Assembly: GCA_902490325.1 (NCBI GenBank)
Contig: CABUDJ010000009.1
Span: forward strand, 1-40,326
Length of the DNA: 40,326 nucleotides
From: an uncultured Collinsella sp.
GTDB taxonomy: Bacteria > Actinomycetota > Coriobacteriia > Coriobacteriales > Coriobacteriaceae
Direction of reading: 5' to 3'
Shown: in pieces, positions 22,477 through 30,378 of the stretch
How the letters are laid out: every line of letters starts with the position of its first letter
Position numbering within the stretch: position 1 is the stretch's first letter
Position numbers and translations under genes: made by a program
Notes under the pieces: generated by a model
What the model was told of the DNA's origin: nothing
Database searches by the model: none
Seen by the model: the letters and a program-made list of their open reading frames with translations, nothing else

Positions 22477-24306
22477 GTGCGCAATCTCAAAATACTGTTT
22501 TCCTATCTAGGGACATACCGTCGCGATGCCATCCTCGGCGTGTTCTTTGTGTCGGTCGAGACGGTGCTCGAGCTGTTTATCCCGGTCATCATGGCCAACA
22601 TCATCGATGTGGGCGTGCCTGCGGGTGATATCAACTACATGCTGCTGCAGGGCGCGTACATGTTGGTGTGCGCTGCGCTTTCGCTGGTACTGGGCTTGGG
22701 TTATGCCCGCACGTCCGCCCGCGTTGCCTCGGGCCTAGGCGCTAACCTGCGCGAGGCCGAGTACAAAAAGATTCAGACGCTCGCTTTTGGTAACCTGGAC
22801 AACTACGACGCCAGCTCGCTCGTCACCCGCATGACCACGGACATCACCGTTATTCAAAATGCTGTGGGCAACGGCTTTCGCCCTATGGTGCGCGGCCCGG
22901 TGACGCTTATCGTCGGCCTTATCTACGCGCTGATGCTGTCGCGCCCGCTCGCCACCGTCTTTGCGATCATCTTGCCCGTGCTGGCAATCGTACTGGGCGT
23001 CATCACCTATCGCGTCAGTCCGCTCTACCGCCAACTCCAGACCTCGATGGACCACCTCAACGGCGTGGTACAGGAAGACCTCACCGCCGTGCGTGCCGTC
23101 AAGGCCTACGTTCGTACCGAGCACGAGGAGGCCAAGTTCGACGCAGTCAATACCGAGCTTGCGCGCACTGCGACAAAGACCTTTGGCAGCGCGGTGCTCA
23201 ACCTGCCGGTGTTTCAGCTGTCGATGTACGTGGCTGCGCTCTCCATCCTGTGGATTGGCGGCCGCATGATTCTCGCCGGCAAACTGGGCGTGGGCTCGCT
23301 CACGGGCTTTATGAGCTACGTGCTGCTGATCATGAATTCGCTCATGATGATTTCCAACGTGTTTTTGCTGCTCACGCGCGCTCTTACGAGTGTGGGCCGT
23401 ATCGCCGAGGTGCTCGATGAGGAGCCCTTTATCGCCAACCCCGCGGGAGACCTCGCGATTGCGGCGCCAGCGGACGGCAGTATCGAGTTTCGCGACGTTT
23501 CCTTTAAATACCGCGCGGATGCAGCCGAGGATGTGCTCGAGCATATCGACCTTCGCATCGAGAGCGGCTCGACGGTGGGCATCCTCGGCGGTACGGGATC
23601 GGGCAAGAGCTCGCTTGTGCAGCTGATTGCGCGCCTGTACGACGCTGCCGAGGGCGCCGTGCTTGTGGGCGGACGTGACGTGCGTGACTACGATCTCGCG
23701 ACCCTACGCGACGCCGTGGGCATTGTGCTGCAAAAGAACGTGCTGTTTACGGGCACCGTGCGCGAGAATCTGCAGTGGGGCAATCCGCAGGCGTCGGACG
23801 ATGAGCTCCTCGCGGCTTGCCGCGCGGCGTGCGTGGACGAGTTCCTTGATCGCATCGGCGGGCTGGACGGCGAGTTGGGCCAAGGCGGCGCCGGTGTCTC
23901 GGGTGGCCAGAAGCAACGCCTGTGCATCGCGCGCACGCTGCTCAAGCATCCGCGCGTGCTCATTTTTGATGACTCCACCAGCGCGGTCGATATGGCGACC
24001 GACGCTAAGATTCGCGAGCACATCGCCCGGATTTCCGATACGACCGTGCTCATCATCGCCCAGCGCATCGCGAGTGTCATGGATGCCGATCGCATTGTGG
24101 TGTTGGACGACGGTCGTGTCCACGGCGTGGGCACGCACGAGGAGCTGCTGGCGGGCGACAACATCTACCAGGAGATTTACGCCTCGCAGATGGAGTTTGC
24201 GAGGAACGCGGAAGCCGGCGACGGCAGTGACGATGGTTGCGCGAATGATCCGTTTTCCTCCGTCGCATGCGGATCGCCCTTGGAAGGGGGTGAGCGTCAT
24301 GCCTAA
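22477..24306 (+). CDS. ABC exporter subunit with degenerate ATP site (membrane plus ATPase)
   Basis: A 609-residue half-transporter: six membrane helices (about 15-305) and an ATPase domain (about 335-570). Walker A is GGTGSGKSS with Lys377 and the signature is VSGGQ. The catalytic Glu after Walker B is Asp499 (LIFDDSTSAVD), and the switch His is Gln529 (IIAQRIASV). This is the pattern of the non-hydrolysing partner in heterodimeric exporters such as BmrC/BmrD or TM287/288. It starts with GTG at 22477 after TGGGGGTTGA. It overlaps the second subunit by eight bases. The substrate is unknown; drugs, lipids or peptides are possible. Confidence 0.93.
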   Translation: MRNLKILFSYLGTYRRDAILGVFFVSVETVLELFIPVIMANIIDVGVPAGDINYMLLQGAYMLVCAALSLVLGLGYARTSARVASGLGANLREAEYKKIQTLAFGNLDNYDASSLVTRMTTDITVIQNAVGNGFRPMVRGPVTLIVGLIYALMLSRPLATVFAIILPVLAIVLGVITYRVSPLYRQLQTSMDHLNGVVQEDLTAVRAVKAYVRTEHEEAKFDAVNTELARTATKTFGSAVLNLPVFQLSMYVAALSILWIGGRMILAGKLGVGSLTGFMSYVLLIMNSLMMISNVFLLLTRALTSVGRIAEVLDEEPFIANPAGDLAIAAPADGSIEFRDVSFKYRADAAEDVLEHIDLRIESGSTVGILGGTGSGKSSLVQLIARLYDAAEGAVLVGGRDVRDYDLATLRDAVGIVLQKNVLFTGTVRENLQWGNPQASDDELLAACRAACVDEFLDRIGGLDGELGQGGAGVSGGQKQRLCIARTLLKHPRVLIFDDSTSAVDMATDAKIREHIARISDTTVLIIAQRIASVMDADRIVVLDDGRVHGVGTHEELLAGDNIYQEIYASQMEFARNAEAGDGSDDGCANDPFSSVACGSPLEGGERHA

Positions 24307-26197
24307 GACCGCAGCCCAAGCACGCCCGGCCGACCTCAAGCGCACTGTGCGCCGCTTGCTCTCCTACATGGGGCATGCCAAGTTCTCGTTGCTCGCGGTG
24401 GGCGTGCTCGCCTCCGTCGCCGCCATCGCGAGCCTCGCCGGCACCTACATGGTGCGCCCCATCGTTAACGGTTTGGCCACGGGCGGGGAGGAACTGCTTG
24501 CCAAGCAGGTCATCCTGACGGCGATCATCTACGCCGCGGGCGTGCTTTCGGCCCTGGGCTACTCGCAGATCATGGTGCGCGCGGCCCAACGCGTGGTGTC
24601 CGATATTCGCCGCGACCTGTTCGCGCACATCCAGACGCTGCCGCTCAGTTATTTTGACAGCACGCGCTCGGGCGACATCATGAGCTTTTTCACCAATGAC
24701 GTCGACACCGTCTCCGAGGCGCTTAACAACAGCTTTGCCAACGTGATTCAGGCCACCATTCAGGTTGTGGGCACCACGGCCATGCTCATCATCCTTAACT
24801 GGCAGCTCACGATTATCACACTCGTGTGCGATGCGGCCATTGTGCTGTATGCGCGCTATTCGGGCGCGCGCTCTAAGCGCTTCTTTGCCGCCCAGCAGGC
24901 ATCGCTTGGCGACCTGGACGGATATATCGAAGAGATGGTCTCGGGCCAAAAGGTCATCAAGGTCTTTAACCGCGAGGCGGCGAATGTCGCCGGCTTCACC
25001 TGCCGCAACGACGAGCTTCGCCGCACCGGTACCGCCGCCGTGAGCTATGCCAACTCCATGGTGCCCATGACCGTCGTGATTGGCTACGTCAACTATGCCA
25101 TCGTCGCCGTGGCGGGCGGCATGCTCTGCATCAAGGGGCTCGCCGATGTGGGCGCACTTGCAAGCTACCTGGTCTTTGTGCGCCAGGCCGCCATGCCCAT
25201 CAACCAGTTTACGCAGCTCGGCAACTTCTTGCTCAACGCGTTGGCCGGTGCCGAGCGCCTGTTTGCGGCTATGGACCTTGAGCCCGAGGTGGACGAGGGC
25301 TGCGTGGAGCTGGTGCAGACGGGCGACGCCGCGTGGGCGTGGAAGATTCCCGAGGGCCAGGGCGTGGGCGCGTACGGGCACTTGCATGACGTGGCAGCCG
25401 TTGATGAGTCGGGCCGCGCGGTGGCCGCCGACGGCATCGAGCTCACGTGCGGCTTGGTCCCGCTTGCCGGCGACGTGCGCTTCCACGCCGTGGACTTTTC
25501 CTACGTGCCGGGCGCCCGCGTGCTCACGGACCTCAACCTGTTTGCCAAGCCGGGGCAAAAGATTGCGTTTGTGGGCTCCACGGGCGCCGGCAAGACGACC
25601 ATCACCAACCTCATCAACCGCTTCTACGAGGTCGATGACGGCGAGATCACGTACGACGGCATCGACGTCAAGCACATTGCCAAGGCCAGCCTGCGCGGGT
25701 CGCTCGGCATTGTGCTGCAGGACACGCACCTGTTTAGCGGCACCATTGCGCAGAACATCCGCTTTGGCAAGCTCGACGCGACCGACGAGGAAGTGCGCGC
25801 CGCTGCCGAGGCCGCCTGCGCCGACTCGTTTATCCGCCGCCTGCCTAGAGGGTACGACACACCGGTCACGGCCGATGGCGCCAACCTGTCGCAGGGCCAG
25901 CGTCAGCTGCTCGCCATCGCGCGCGTGGCCGTTGCCGACCCGCCGGTGCTCATCCTGGACGAGGCCACGAGCTCCATTGACACGCGTACCGAAAAGCTCA
26001 TCGAGCGCGGTATGGACCGCATCATGCGCGGACGCACCACGTTTATGATTGCGCACCGCCTGTCCACCGTCCGCGACGCCGACGCCATCATGGTCCTCGA
26101 ACACGGCCGCATCATCGAGCGCGGCACGCACGAAGAGCTGCTCGCCCAGCACGGCGAGTACTGGCAGCTGGCGCATGGCTTAAAAGAGCTGGATTAA
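24299..26197 (+). CDS. ABC exporter subunit with active ATP site (membrane plus ATPase)
   Basis: The 632-residue partner of the upstream subunit. Its own Walker A (GSTGAGKTT), Walker B with Asp554 and catalytic Glu555 (LILDEATSSID) and switch His586 (IAHRLSTV) are intact, whereas its signature is LSQGQ. So one composite site is active and one weak, as in asymmetric heterodimers. Between the membrane and ATPase parts there is an extra stretch of about 60 residues (around 340-400), rich in Gly and Ala. The Met at 24299 follows GGAAGGGGGTGA within the end of the first gene. Translation is coupled. Confidence 0.94.
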   Translation: MPKTAAQARPADLKRTVRRLLSYMGHAKFSLLAVGVLASVAAIASLAGTYMVRPIVNGLATGGEELLAKQVILTAIIYAAGVLSALGYSQIMVRAAQRVVSDIRRDLFAHIQTLPLSYFDSTRSGDIMSFFTNDVDTVSEALNNSFANVIQATIQVVGTTAMLIILNWQLTIITLVCDAAIVLYARYSGARSKRFFAAQQASLGDLDGYIEEMVSGQKVIKVFNREAANVAGFTCRNDELRRTGTAAVSYANSMVPMTVVIGYVNYAIVAVAGGMLCIKGLADVGALASYLVFVRQAAMPINQFTQLGNFLLNALAGAERLFAAMDLEPEVDEGCVELVQTGDAAWAWKIPEGQGVGAYGHLHDVAAVDESGRAVAADGIELTCGLVPLAGDVRFHAVDFSYVPGARVLTDLNLFAKPGQKIAFVGSTGAGKTTITNLINRFYEVDDGEITYDGIDVKHIAKASLRGSLGIVLQDTHLFSGTIAQNIRFGKLDATDEEVRAAAEAACADSFIRRLPRGYDTPVTADGANLSQGQRQLLAIARVAVADPPVLILDEATSSIDTRTEKLIERGMDRIMRGRTTFMIAHRLSTVRDADAIMVLEHGRIIERGTHEELLAQHGEYWQLAHGLKELD

Positions 26198-26246
26198 CCC
26201 GTTCGAGCACGATGCTTTGACCCCTCCGTGCCCCTCACCTCGCCTC

Positions 26247-26311
26247 AAACCATCACAACATTCGACGTTTTTTGCCAAAATCGGAAAAAGCATCGAATGT
26301 TGTGATGGTTT
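26247..26311. repeat. Palindromic repeat, family 1, copy A
   Basis: Perfect 19-bp arms, AAACCATCACAACATTCGA (26247-26265) and its complement (26293-26311), around 27 bases that include GCCAAAATCGG. It lies 49 bases after the ABC operon. Copies B (27489) and C (31627) have identical arms. Confidence 0.85.
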
Positions 26312-26412
26312 TTCTGCCGCTCGACCGGGTGGAATCGCTTTCTTGCGCGCGAAGGTGTGCGGACCCGTGGGCAGGGGAATAAGGTTGGTTATCCGACTCC
26401 ATTGGAGGGCTC

Positions 26413-27450
26413 ATGGACCTGCCGATCGTCCTGTCCCATAAGACTGCCTGGCTGTACCACAACGTGGTGCGCCCGTCCGAGCCGCTCTCGCGAGCAAGCA
26501 GCCTATGCGATGAGGACTCGCTTGCTAACGAGGTGGAGCCGACCGCGAGCCTGCCCAAATTGGGGCTCGATGCCAAGGGGCTGAGGGCTTCAACGGCAGT
26601 TGGGATCGTTGCCGACTATCTGGTTTCGCTCGGTATTCCACGAGAAGAGCTCGATCATATCGACACGCTCGTCAACTTCGATTTTGAGCGCTCGACGCCG
26701 GCTGGATTTAGGTGCCACGTGTTTGGGGCGCCGGTACCTCCAGGTCATCTTATCGAGGTGGCAGAGGGCCTTCTAGTGGTTGATGAGGCCATGTGCTTTG
26801 TCCAAGCGGGTTCGTGGATGAGTGAGCCCGAGCAGCTGGAATATGGCTACGAAATCTGCGCCCGATACCATTTGAATCATCTGTCGACAGGCGATTATAT
26901 CGAGATGGGGCAGAGGTATACCGTTGCCGGCTTGATTGCTTATTGCAATGAGAACCGATCTCGTCAGGGGGCCATACGCGCGGCTGCCGTGCTCAGGCGC
27001 GTGCACGATGGCGCGCGGTCGCCCATGGAGACGGCCGCCGCAATCATGGTCGTAGCAAAACGTTCCCAGGGAGGGCTGGGATACGCCAAGATCGAGCTCA
27101 ACCATCGGGTCGATGTTCCCAACGAGTTCAAGTATCTCGCAAAGGCCGGGTATTTCGAGATCGACGTATATGCACCTGCGAGCGGTACGGGGATTGAATA
27201 CAACGGCTCGGACCATCTTGATAAACAACGCAGCGCGTCGGACGCGGAGCGTATGACCGTGCTGAGCGCGCTGGGCTTTAGGATGATCGTCCTCACCGGG
27301 ACTCAGTTTGCCCACCAGCTGCAATTGCACCGGGCGATGAACGCCATCGCGCTCGCTATGGGTCTCAAGTGCGACCGAAGCGAGGCGTTTCAGAAACGGC
27401 AGAATGACCTGAGGGAATTCGTGATTCGGCACTGGAACAGCGGCCTTTAG
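26413..27450 (+). CDS. Unclassified protein with a Vsr/DUF559-like nuclease C-terminus
   Basis: A 345-residue protein I cannot name. The C-terminal third has GYFEIDVYAP, GIEYNGSDH and ALGFRMIVLTGTQF, the pattern of Vsr/DUF559-type PD-(D/E)xK nucleases; Asp251 and Glu262 would be the metal ligands. The earlier parts (CHVFGAPVPPGHLIEV, VVDEAMCFVQAGSWM, AAAVLRRVHDGARSPMETAAAIM) resemble AbiEi-like actinobacterial proteins with the same nuclease end. It has GGAGG before the Met, stands alone and is flanked on both sides by copies A and B of the palindromic repeat. A phage-defence or toxin-like role is possible but unproven. Confidence 0.6.
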   Translation: MDLPIVLSHKTAWLYHNVVRPSEPLSRASSLCDEDSLANEVEPTASLPKLGLDAKGLRASTAVGIVADYLVSLGIPREELDHIDTLVNFDFERSTPAGFRCHVFGAPVPPGHLIEVAEGLLVVDEAMCFVQAGSWMSEPEQLEYGYEICARYHLNHLSTGDYIEMGQRYTVAGLIAYCNENRSRQGAIRAAAVLRRVHDGARSPMETAAAIMVVAKRSQGGLGYAKIELNHRVDVPNEFKYLAKAGYFEIDVYAPASGTGIEYNGSDHLDKQRSASDAERMTVLSALGFRMIVLTGTQFAHQLQLHRAMNAIALAMGLKCDRSEAFQKRQNDLREFVIRHWNSGL

Positions 27451-27488
27451 GGGCGCTCTGGCCCTTCTGCGGGGTGCTGCGGGCAGGC

Positions 27489-27553
27489 AAACCATCACAA
27501 CATTCGACGTTTTTCGCCAAAATCGGGAAAAGCATCGAATGTTGTGATGGTTT
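27489..27553. repeat. Palindromic repeat, family 1, copy B
   Basis: Arms identical to copy A (27489-27507 and 27535-27553) with a 27-base middle that differs from copy A at only two positions. Same orientation as A. It begins 38 bases after the nuclease-like gene. Confidence 0.85.
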
Positions 27554-27685
27554 GTATGCTGAGGATGGGCTTGGGAAGTCCGTTTTGCTCGAAGCGACCC
27601 GTCCTGTCGTACGGGTGTCGGCATGATTCTCTCGTGGGGTATTATGTTTTCCGAAGAATAAAACGCCGCGCGAGGGGAGGGCTGC

Positions 27686-28741
27686 GTGGACGGGCACGTG
27701 CAACATGACGGCTTTGGCCGCGATATCAACTACCTGCGCATTGCCGTTACCGACAAGTGCAATTTCCGCTGCATTTACTGCATGCCGGCCGATGGCGTGG
27801 CGCCCCGTGCACACGATGAGCTGCTCAGTGCCGAGGAAATCGCCCGCTTCGTGCGCTTGGTGGCGGGGGAGGGCATTCGCCGCGTGCGCCTGACGGGCGG
27901 CGAGCCGCTGGTCAGCCGCCGTATCATCCCGCTCATTCGCGACATCCGCGCGATCCCGCAGATCGAGGACATCTCGCTCACCACCAATGGCGCCCTGCTG
28001 CCCAAGCTGGCGCCGCAGCTCAAAGACGCCGGGCTTAACCGCGTCAACATCTCGCTCGATACGCTCGACCCTACGCTGTTTGGAAAGATCACGCGTCTGG
28101 GCCGGCTCGAGCAGACCATGGCTGGCATCGACGCGGCGCTGGCTTGGGGCTTTGAGCCCGTTAAGGTCAACTGCGTTGTTGTGCGCCGACTCAACCAGGA
28201 TGTGGCGGCCCTTGCGCGGCTCACGCTCGACCGCCCCATCCACCTGCGCTTTATCGAATACATGCCCATTGGCGACGAGCGCACGAGCTCGCATTGCGCT
28301 GTGGACCCGCATGCGCCCGCGCTCAATCCCGAGCTGTGGGACGCGAGCGACACCGTGCCGAGCGACGAGCTGCGGGAGCGCATCAATGCCGGGGCCGCCG
28401 CGACGGGACTGGGCGAGCTCGAGTCGCTCGACATCAACGACGCTCCTGCCGGCGCGGGCCCTGCGCGCTATTGGCACTTTCCGGGCGCGGCGGGAACAGT
28501 CGGCTTCATCAGCGCCATGTCCAACCATTTTTGCGCGAATTGCAACCGTCTGCGCCTGACGGCCGATGGCAACGTGCGCCCGTGCCTGTTCAGCGATGCC
28601 GAGTATTCGGTGCGTGAGGCGCTGCGCCGTGGTGATGATATGCAGGTACTTTCGATTTGGCGCGATGCCGTGGCCCACAAACCGCAGGAACACGCGATAA
28701 TTGAGGGCACGCAACGATTTATGTCCCAAATCGGAGGATGA
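27686..28741 (+). CDS. moaA: MoaA, GTP 3',8-cyclase (molybdenum cofactor)
   Basis: A 351-residue radical SAM enzyme that with MoaC turns GTP into cyclic pyranopterin. The first cluster motif is CNFRCIYC, the second C-terminal cluster has CANCNRLRLTADGNVRPC, and the C-terminus ends in Gly-Gly (SQIGG), which is needed for activity. GTGGEPLV-like TGGEPLV and TNGALL are also seen. It starts with GTG at 27686 after GAGGGGAGG; a -10-like TATTAT is at 27640-27645. The ribosome site of the next gene lies in the codons for the final Gly-Gly. Confidence 0.96.
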   Translation: MDGHVQHDGFGRDINYLRIAVTDKCNFRCIYCMPADGVAPRAHDELLSAEEIARFVRLVAGEGIRRVRLTGGEPLVSRRIIPLIRDIRAIPQIEDISLTTNGALLPKLAPQLKDAGLNRVNISLDTLDPTLFGKITRLGRLEQTMAGIDAALAWGFEPVKVNCVVVRRLNQDVAALARLTLDRPIHLRFIEYMPIGDERTSSHCAVDPHAPALNPELWDASDTVPSDELRERINAGAAATGLGELESLDINDAPAGAGPARYWHFPGAAGTVGFISAMSNHFCANCNRLRLTADGNVRPCLFSDAEYSVREALRRGDDMQVLSIWRDAVAHKPQEHAIIEGTQRFMSQIGG

Positions 28742-28745
28742 TCAT

Positions 28746-30041
28746 ATGGCCAAGAGCAGGTACGCCGATGCCACCAAGGCCGCTCGCAGGGCCGCGATGT
28801 CTGCCCACAAAGTCACGGCTACTGACAGCGACGCCGACGCGTCCACGCAGCCGACTGCCAGCGCTGCCACCGAGCCCGCCCGCGACGCCCGTCGTGACGA
28901 GCTGACGCACGTGGACGCCAAGGGCGAGGTGCGCATGGTCGACGTGTCTGACAAGGCCGAGACCCATCGCATCGCCATCGCCGAGGGCACCATCCTCATG
29001 CACCCCGAGACGCAGGCCATGGTGCTGCAGGACCGCGCCAAAAAGGGCGACGTGCTTGCCTGCGCGCGTGTGGCGGGCATCATGGCCATCAAACGCACGA
29101 GCGACATCATCCCCATGTGCCATCCGTTACTCATTACCAAAAGCAAGTGCGACATTGCGCCCATCGCTGCGGCGGGGACGCCGGCCGAGGACGTGCCCGA
29201 GGGCTGGGCGCCGGCGCGCGCGGACGGGCAGGTTGGCTTTCACGTACTGGTTACGGCCGGCGTGACGGGCAAGACGGGTATCGAGATGGAGGCCCTGACC
29301 GGTGCGAGTGCCGCGTGTCTGACCATCTACGACATGTGCAAGGCCGTCGATCGCGGCATGGAGATCGTCGATGTTCGCCTGCTGCACAAGGAGGGCGGCC
29401 GCTCGGGCGTATGGGACCGCGCAGAGCGTCAGGCCGCTGCTGTTGAGTCCGTGGCCGCTGACGGTGCCGCGCCCGCGAGCGCACCCGTCACCGTCGCTCC
29501 CGCAGCTCCCACTCCGGCCGTCCCCGCGATCGCGTTTATCGGCTACCAAAACTCGGGCAAGACCACGCTCGTCGAGAAGGTTATCGCCGAGCTCACCCGC
29601 CGCGGCCTGCGCGTGGGTTCGCTCAAGCATCATGGGCACCACGGCTTTGATATCGACGTGCCCGCTAAGGACACCTGGCGCCATCACCAAGCCGGCTCCA
29701 AGCACGTGGGCCTCATCTGCGCCACGCGCTGGGCGGAGTACGCCGACACGCGCGAGGAGGACGAGATGCCCGCGCGCGAGCTGCTGTCGCGCTACAACGA
29801 TGTCGACGTGGTGATCATCGAGGGCTACAAGACCGAGGGTTTCGACAACATCGTGGTCGCACGCTCCGGTGTCGACCGTCTGCGCGGCAAGAGCTCGCTC
29901 GACCTGGTCGACGGCCGCACGCTGGCCCTTGCCTGCAACGAGGCCCTGGCGCGCCAGGCCTTCGATGCCGGCTTTGCGACCCGAGCCATCAACATCAACG
30001 ACGCCCGAGCCATCTGCGATCTCATCCAAGACCACCTTTAA
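28746..30041 (+). CDS. MoaC-MobB fusion protein (molybdenum cofactor)
   Basis: A 431-residue two-domain protein. Residues 1-50 are a Lys/Ala/Thr-rich tail. Residues 52-225 are MoaC, cyclic pyranopterin monophosphate synthase, with PMCHPLLITK, GKTGIEMEALTGASAACLTIYDMCKAVDRGM (Asp196, Lys199) and a Gly-rich end. An Ala/Pro linker (about 226-260) leads to MobB (261-431), the GTP-binding adapter of guanine dinucleotide cofactor assembly, with P-loop GYQNSGKTT (266-273) and KHHGHHGFDIDVP. Joining an early and a late step of the pathway in one chain is unusual. It begins four bases after the moaA stop, so the two form an operon. moaD, moaE, moeA and mobA are not in the window. Confidence 0.93.
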   Translation: MAKSRYADATKAARRAAMSAHKVTATDSDADASTQPTASAATEPARDARRDELTHVDAKGEVRMVDVSDKAETHRIAIAEGTILMHPETQAMVLQDRAKKGDVLACARVAGIMAIKRTSDIIPMCHPLLITKSKCDIAPIAAAGTPAEDVPEGWAPARADGQVGFHVLVTAGVTGKTGIEMEALTGASAACLTIYDMCKAVDRGMEIVDVRLLHKEGGRSGVWDRAERQAAAVESVAADGAAPASAPVTVAPAAPTPAVPAIAFIGYQNSGKTTLVEKVIAELTRRGLRVGSLKHHGHHGFDIDVPAKDTWRHHQAGSKHVGLICATRWAEYADTREEDEMPARELLSRYNDVDVVIIEGYKTEGFDNIVVARSGVDRLRGKSSLDLVDGRTLALACNEALARQAFDAGFATRAININDARAICDLIQDHL

Positions 30042-30054
30042 GGCTTGACGCTGC

Positions 30055-30154
30055 GCCGGCCCCAAGCACCCCATCTCGCCCCTCAAACCGTCGCTCGCGT
30101 ACCAAAGTACGCGTCGCTCCTCTTTCGGGGCGACCTGGGGCACTTGGAACCGGC
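30055..30154. repeat. Long imperfect hairpin
   Basis: Roughly 100 bases fold back on themselves: GCCGGC with GCCGG-type pairing at the ends, CCCCAAG against CTTGG, CACCCC and GCCCC against GGGGC and GGGG, and a perfect inner stem GCGTAC (30097-30102) with GTACGC (30107-30112). It lies 14 bases after moaC-mobB and may end the transcript or be a dispersed repeat; only one copy is present here. Confidence 0.5.
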
Positions 30155-30176
30155 TCGCTGCGCTGCCATATCATTG

Positions 30177-30208
30177 GGCCACCACAGGCAGGCACCTTTG
30201 TGGTGGCC
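30177..30208 (+). repeat. Terminator-like repeat, family 2, copy 2 (variant)
   Basis: GGCCACCACA (30177-30186) pairs with TGTGGTGGCC (30199-30208). The loop keeps GGCAGGCACCTT, but AAAGG of the left arm is missing compared with the other copies. TTTGCTTT follows. Confidence 0.7.
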
Positions 30209-30214
30209 TTTGCT

Positions 30215-30251
30215 TTGGTAGATTTTTGGGACATGCCTTAAAATCTACCAA
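30215..30251 (+). promoter_or_regulatory. 12-bp inverted repeat upstream of the MFS gene
   Basis: TTGGTAGATTTT (30215-30226) and AAAATCTACCAA (30240-30251) are perfect arms around 13 bases. No T tract follows beyond the arm. It lies about 130 bases before the MFS start, so it may be an operator. Confidence 0.45.
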
Positions 30252-30378
30252 GTAGTTCATCCGGGCGAAGACGGAGAGAAGGGGCCCGATGCGTCCTTAA
30301 CGTTATATACAGAAAGATTGAGTCGATGGTCGGCGGTCAATGCCTGCGGCCCGTATTCGTATGCAACAAGGAGCCCAC

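Larger units (their letters stand above)
30042..30378. other. 337-base intergenic region between moaC-mobB and the MFS gene
   Basis: It holds three structures and no gene: a long imperfect hairpin (30055-30154), a copy of the terminator-like repeat (30177-30208) and a 12-bp inverted repeat (30215-30251). Confidence 0.7.

Noticed and set aside
23627..24298. Long in-frame extension upstream of the second ABC gene
   Set aside because: It overlaps the ATPase domain of the first ABC gene in another frame; the Met at 24299 has a proper ribosome site and family start.
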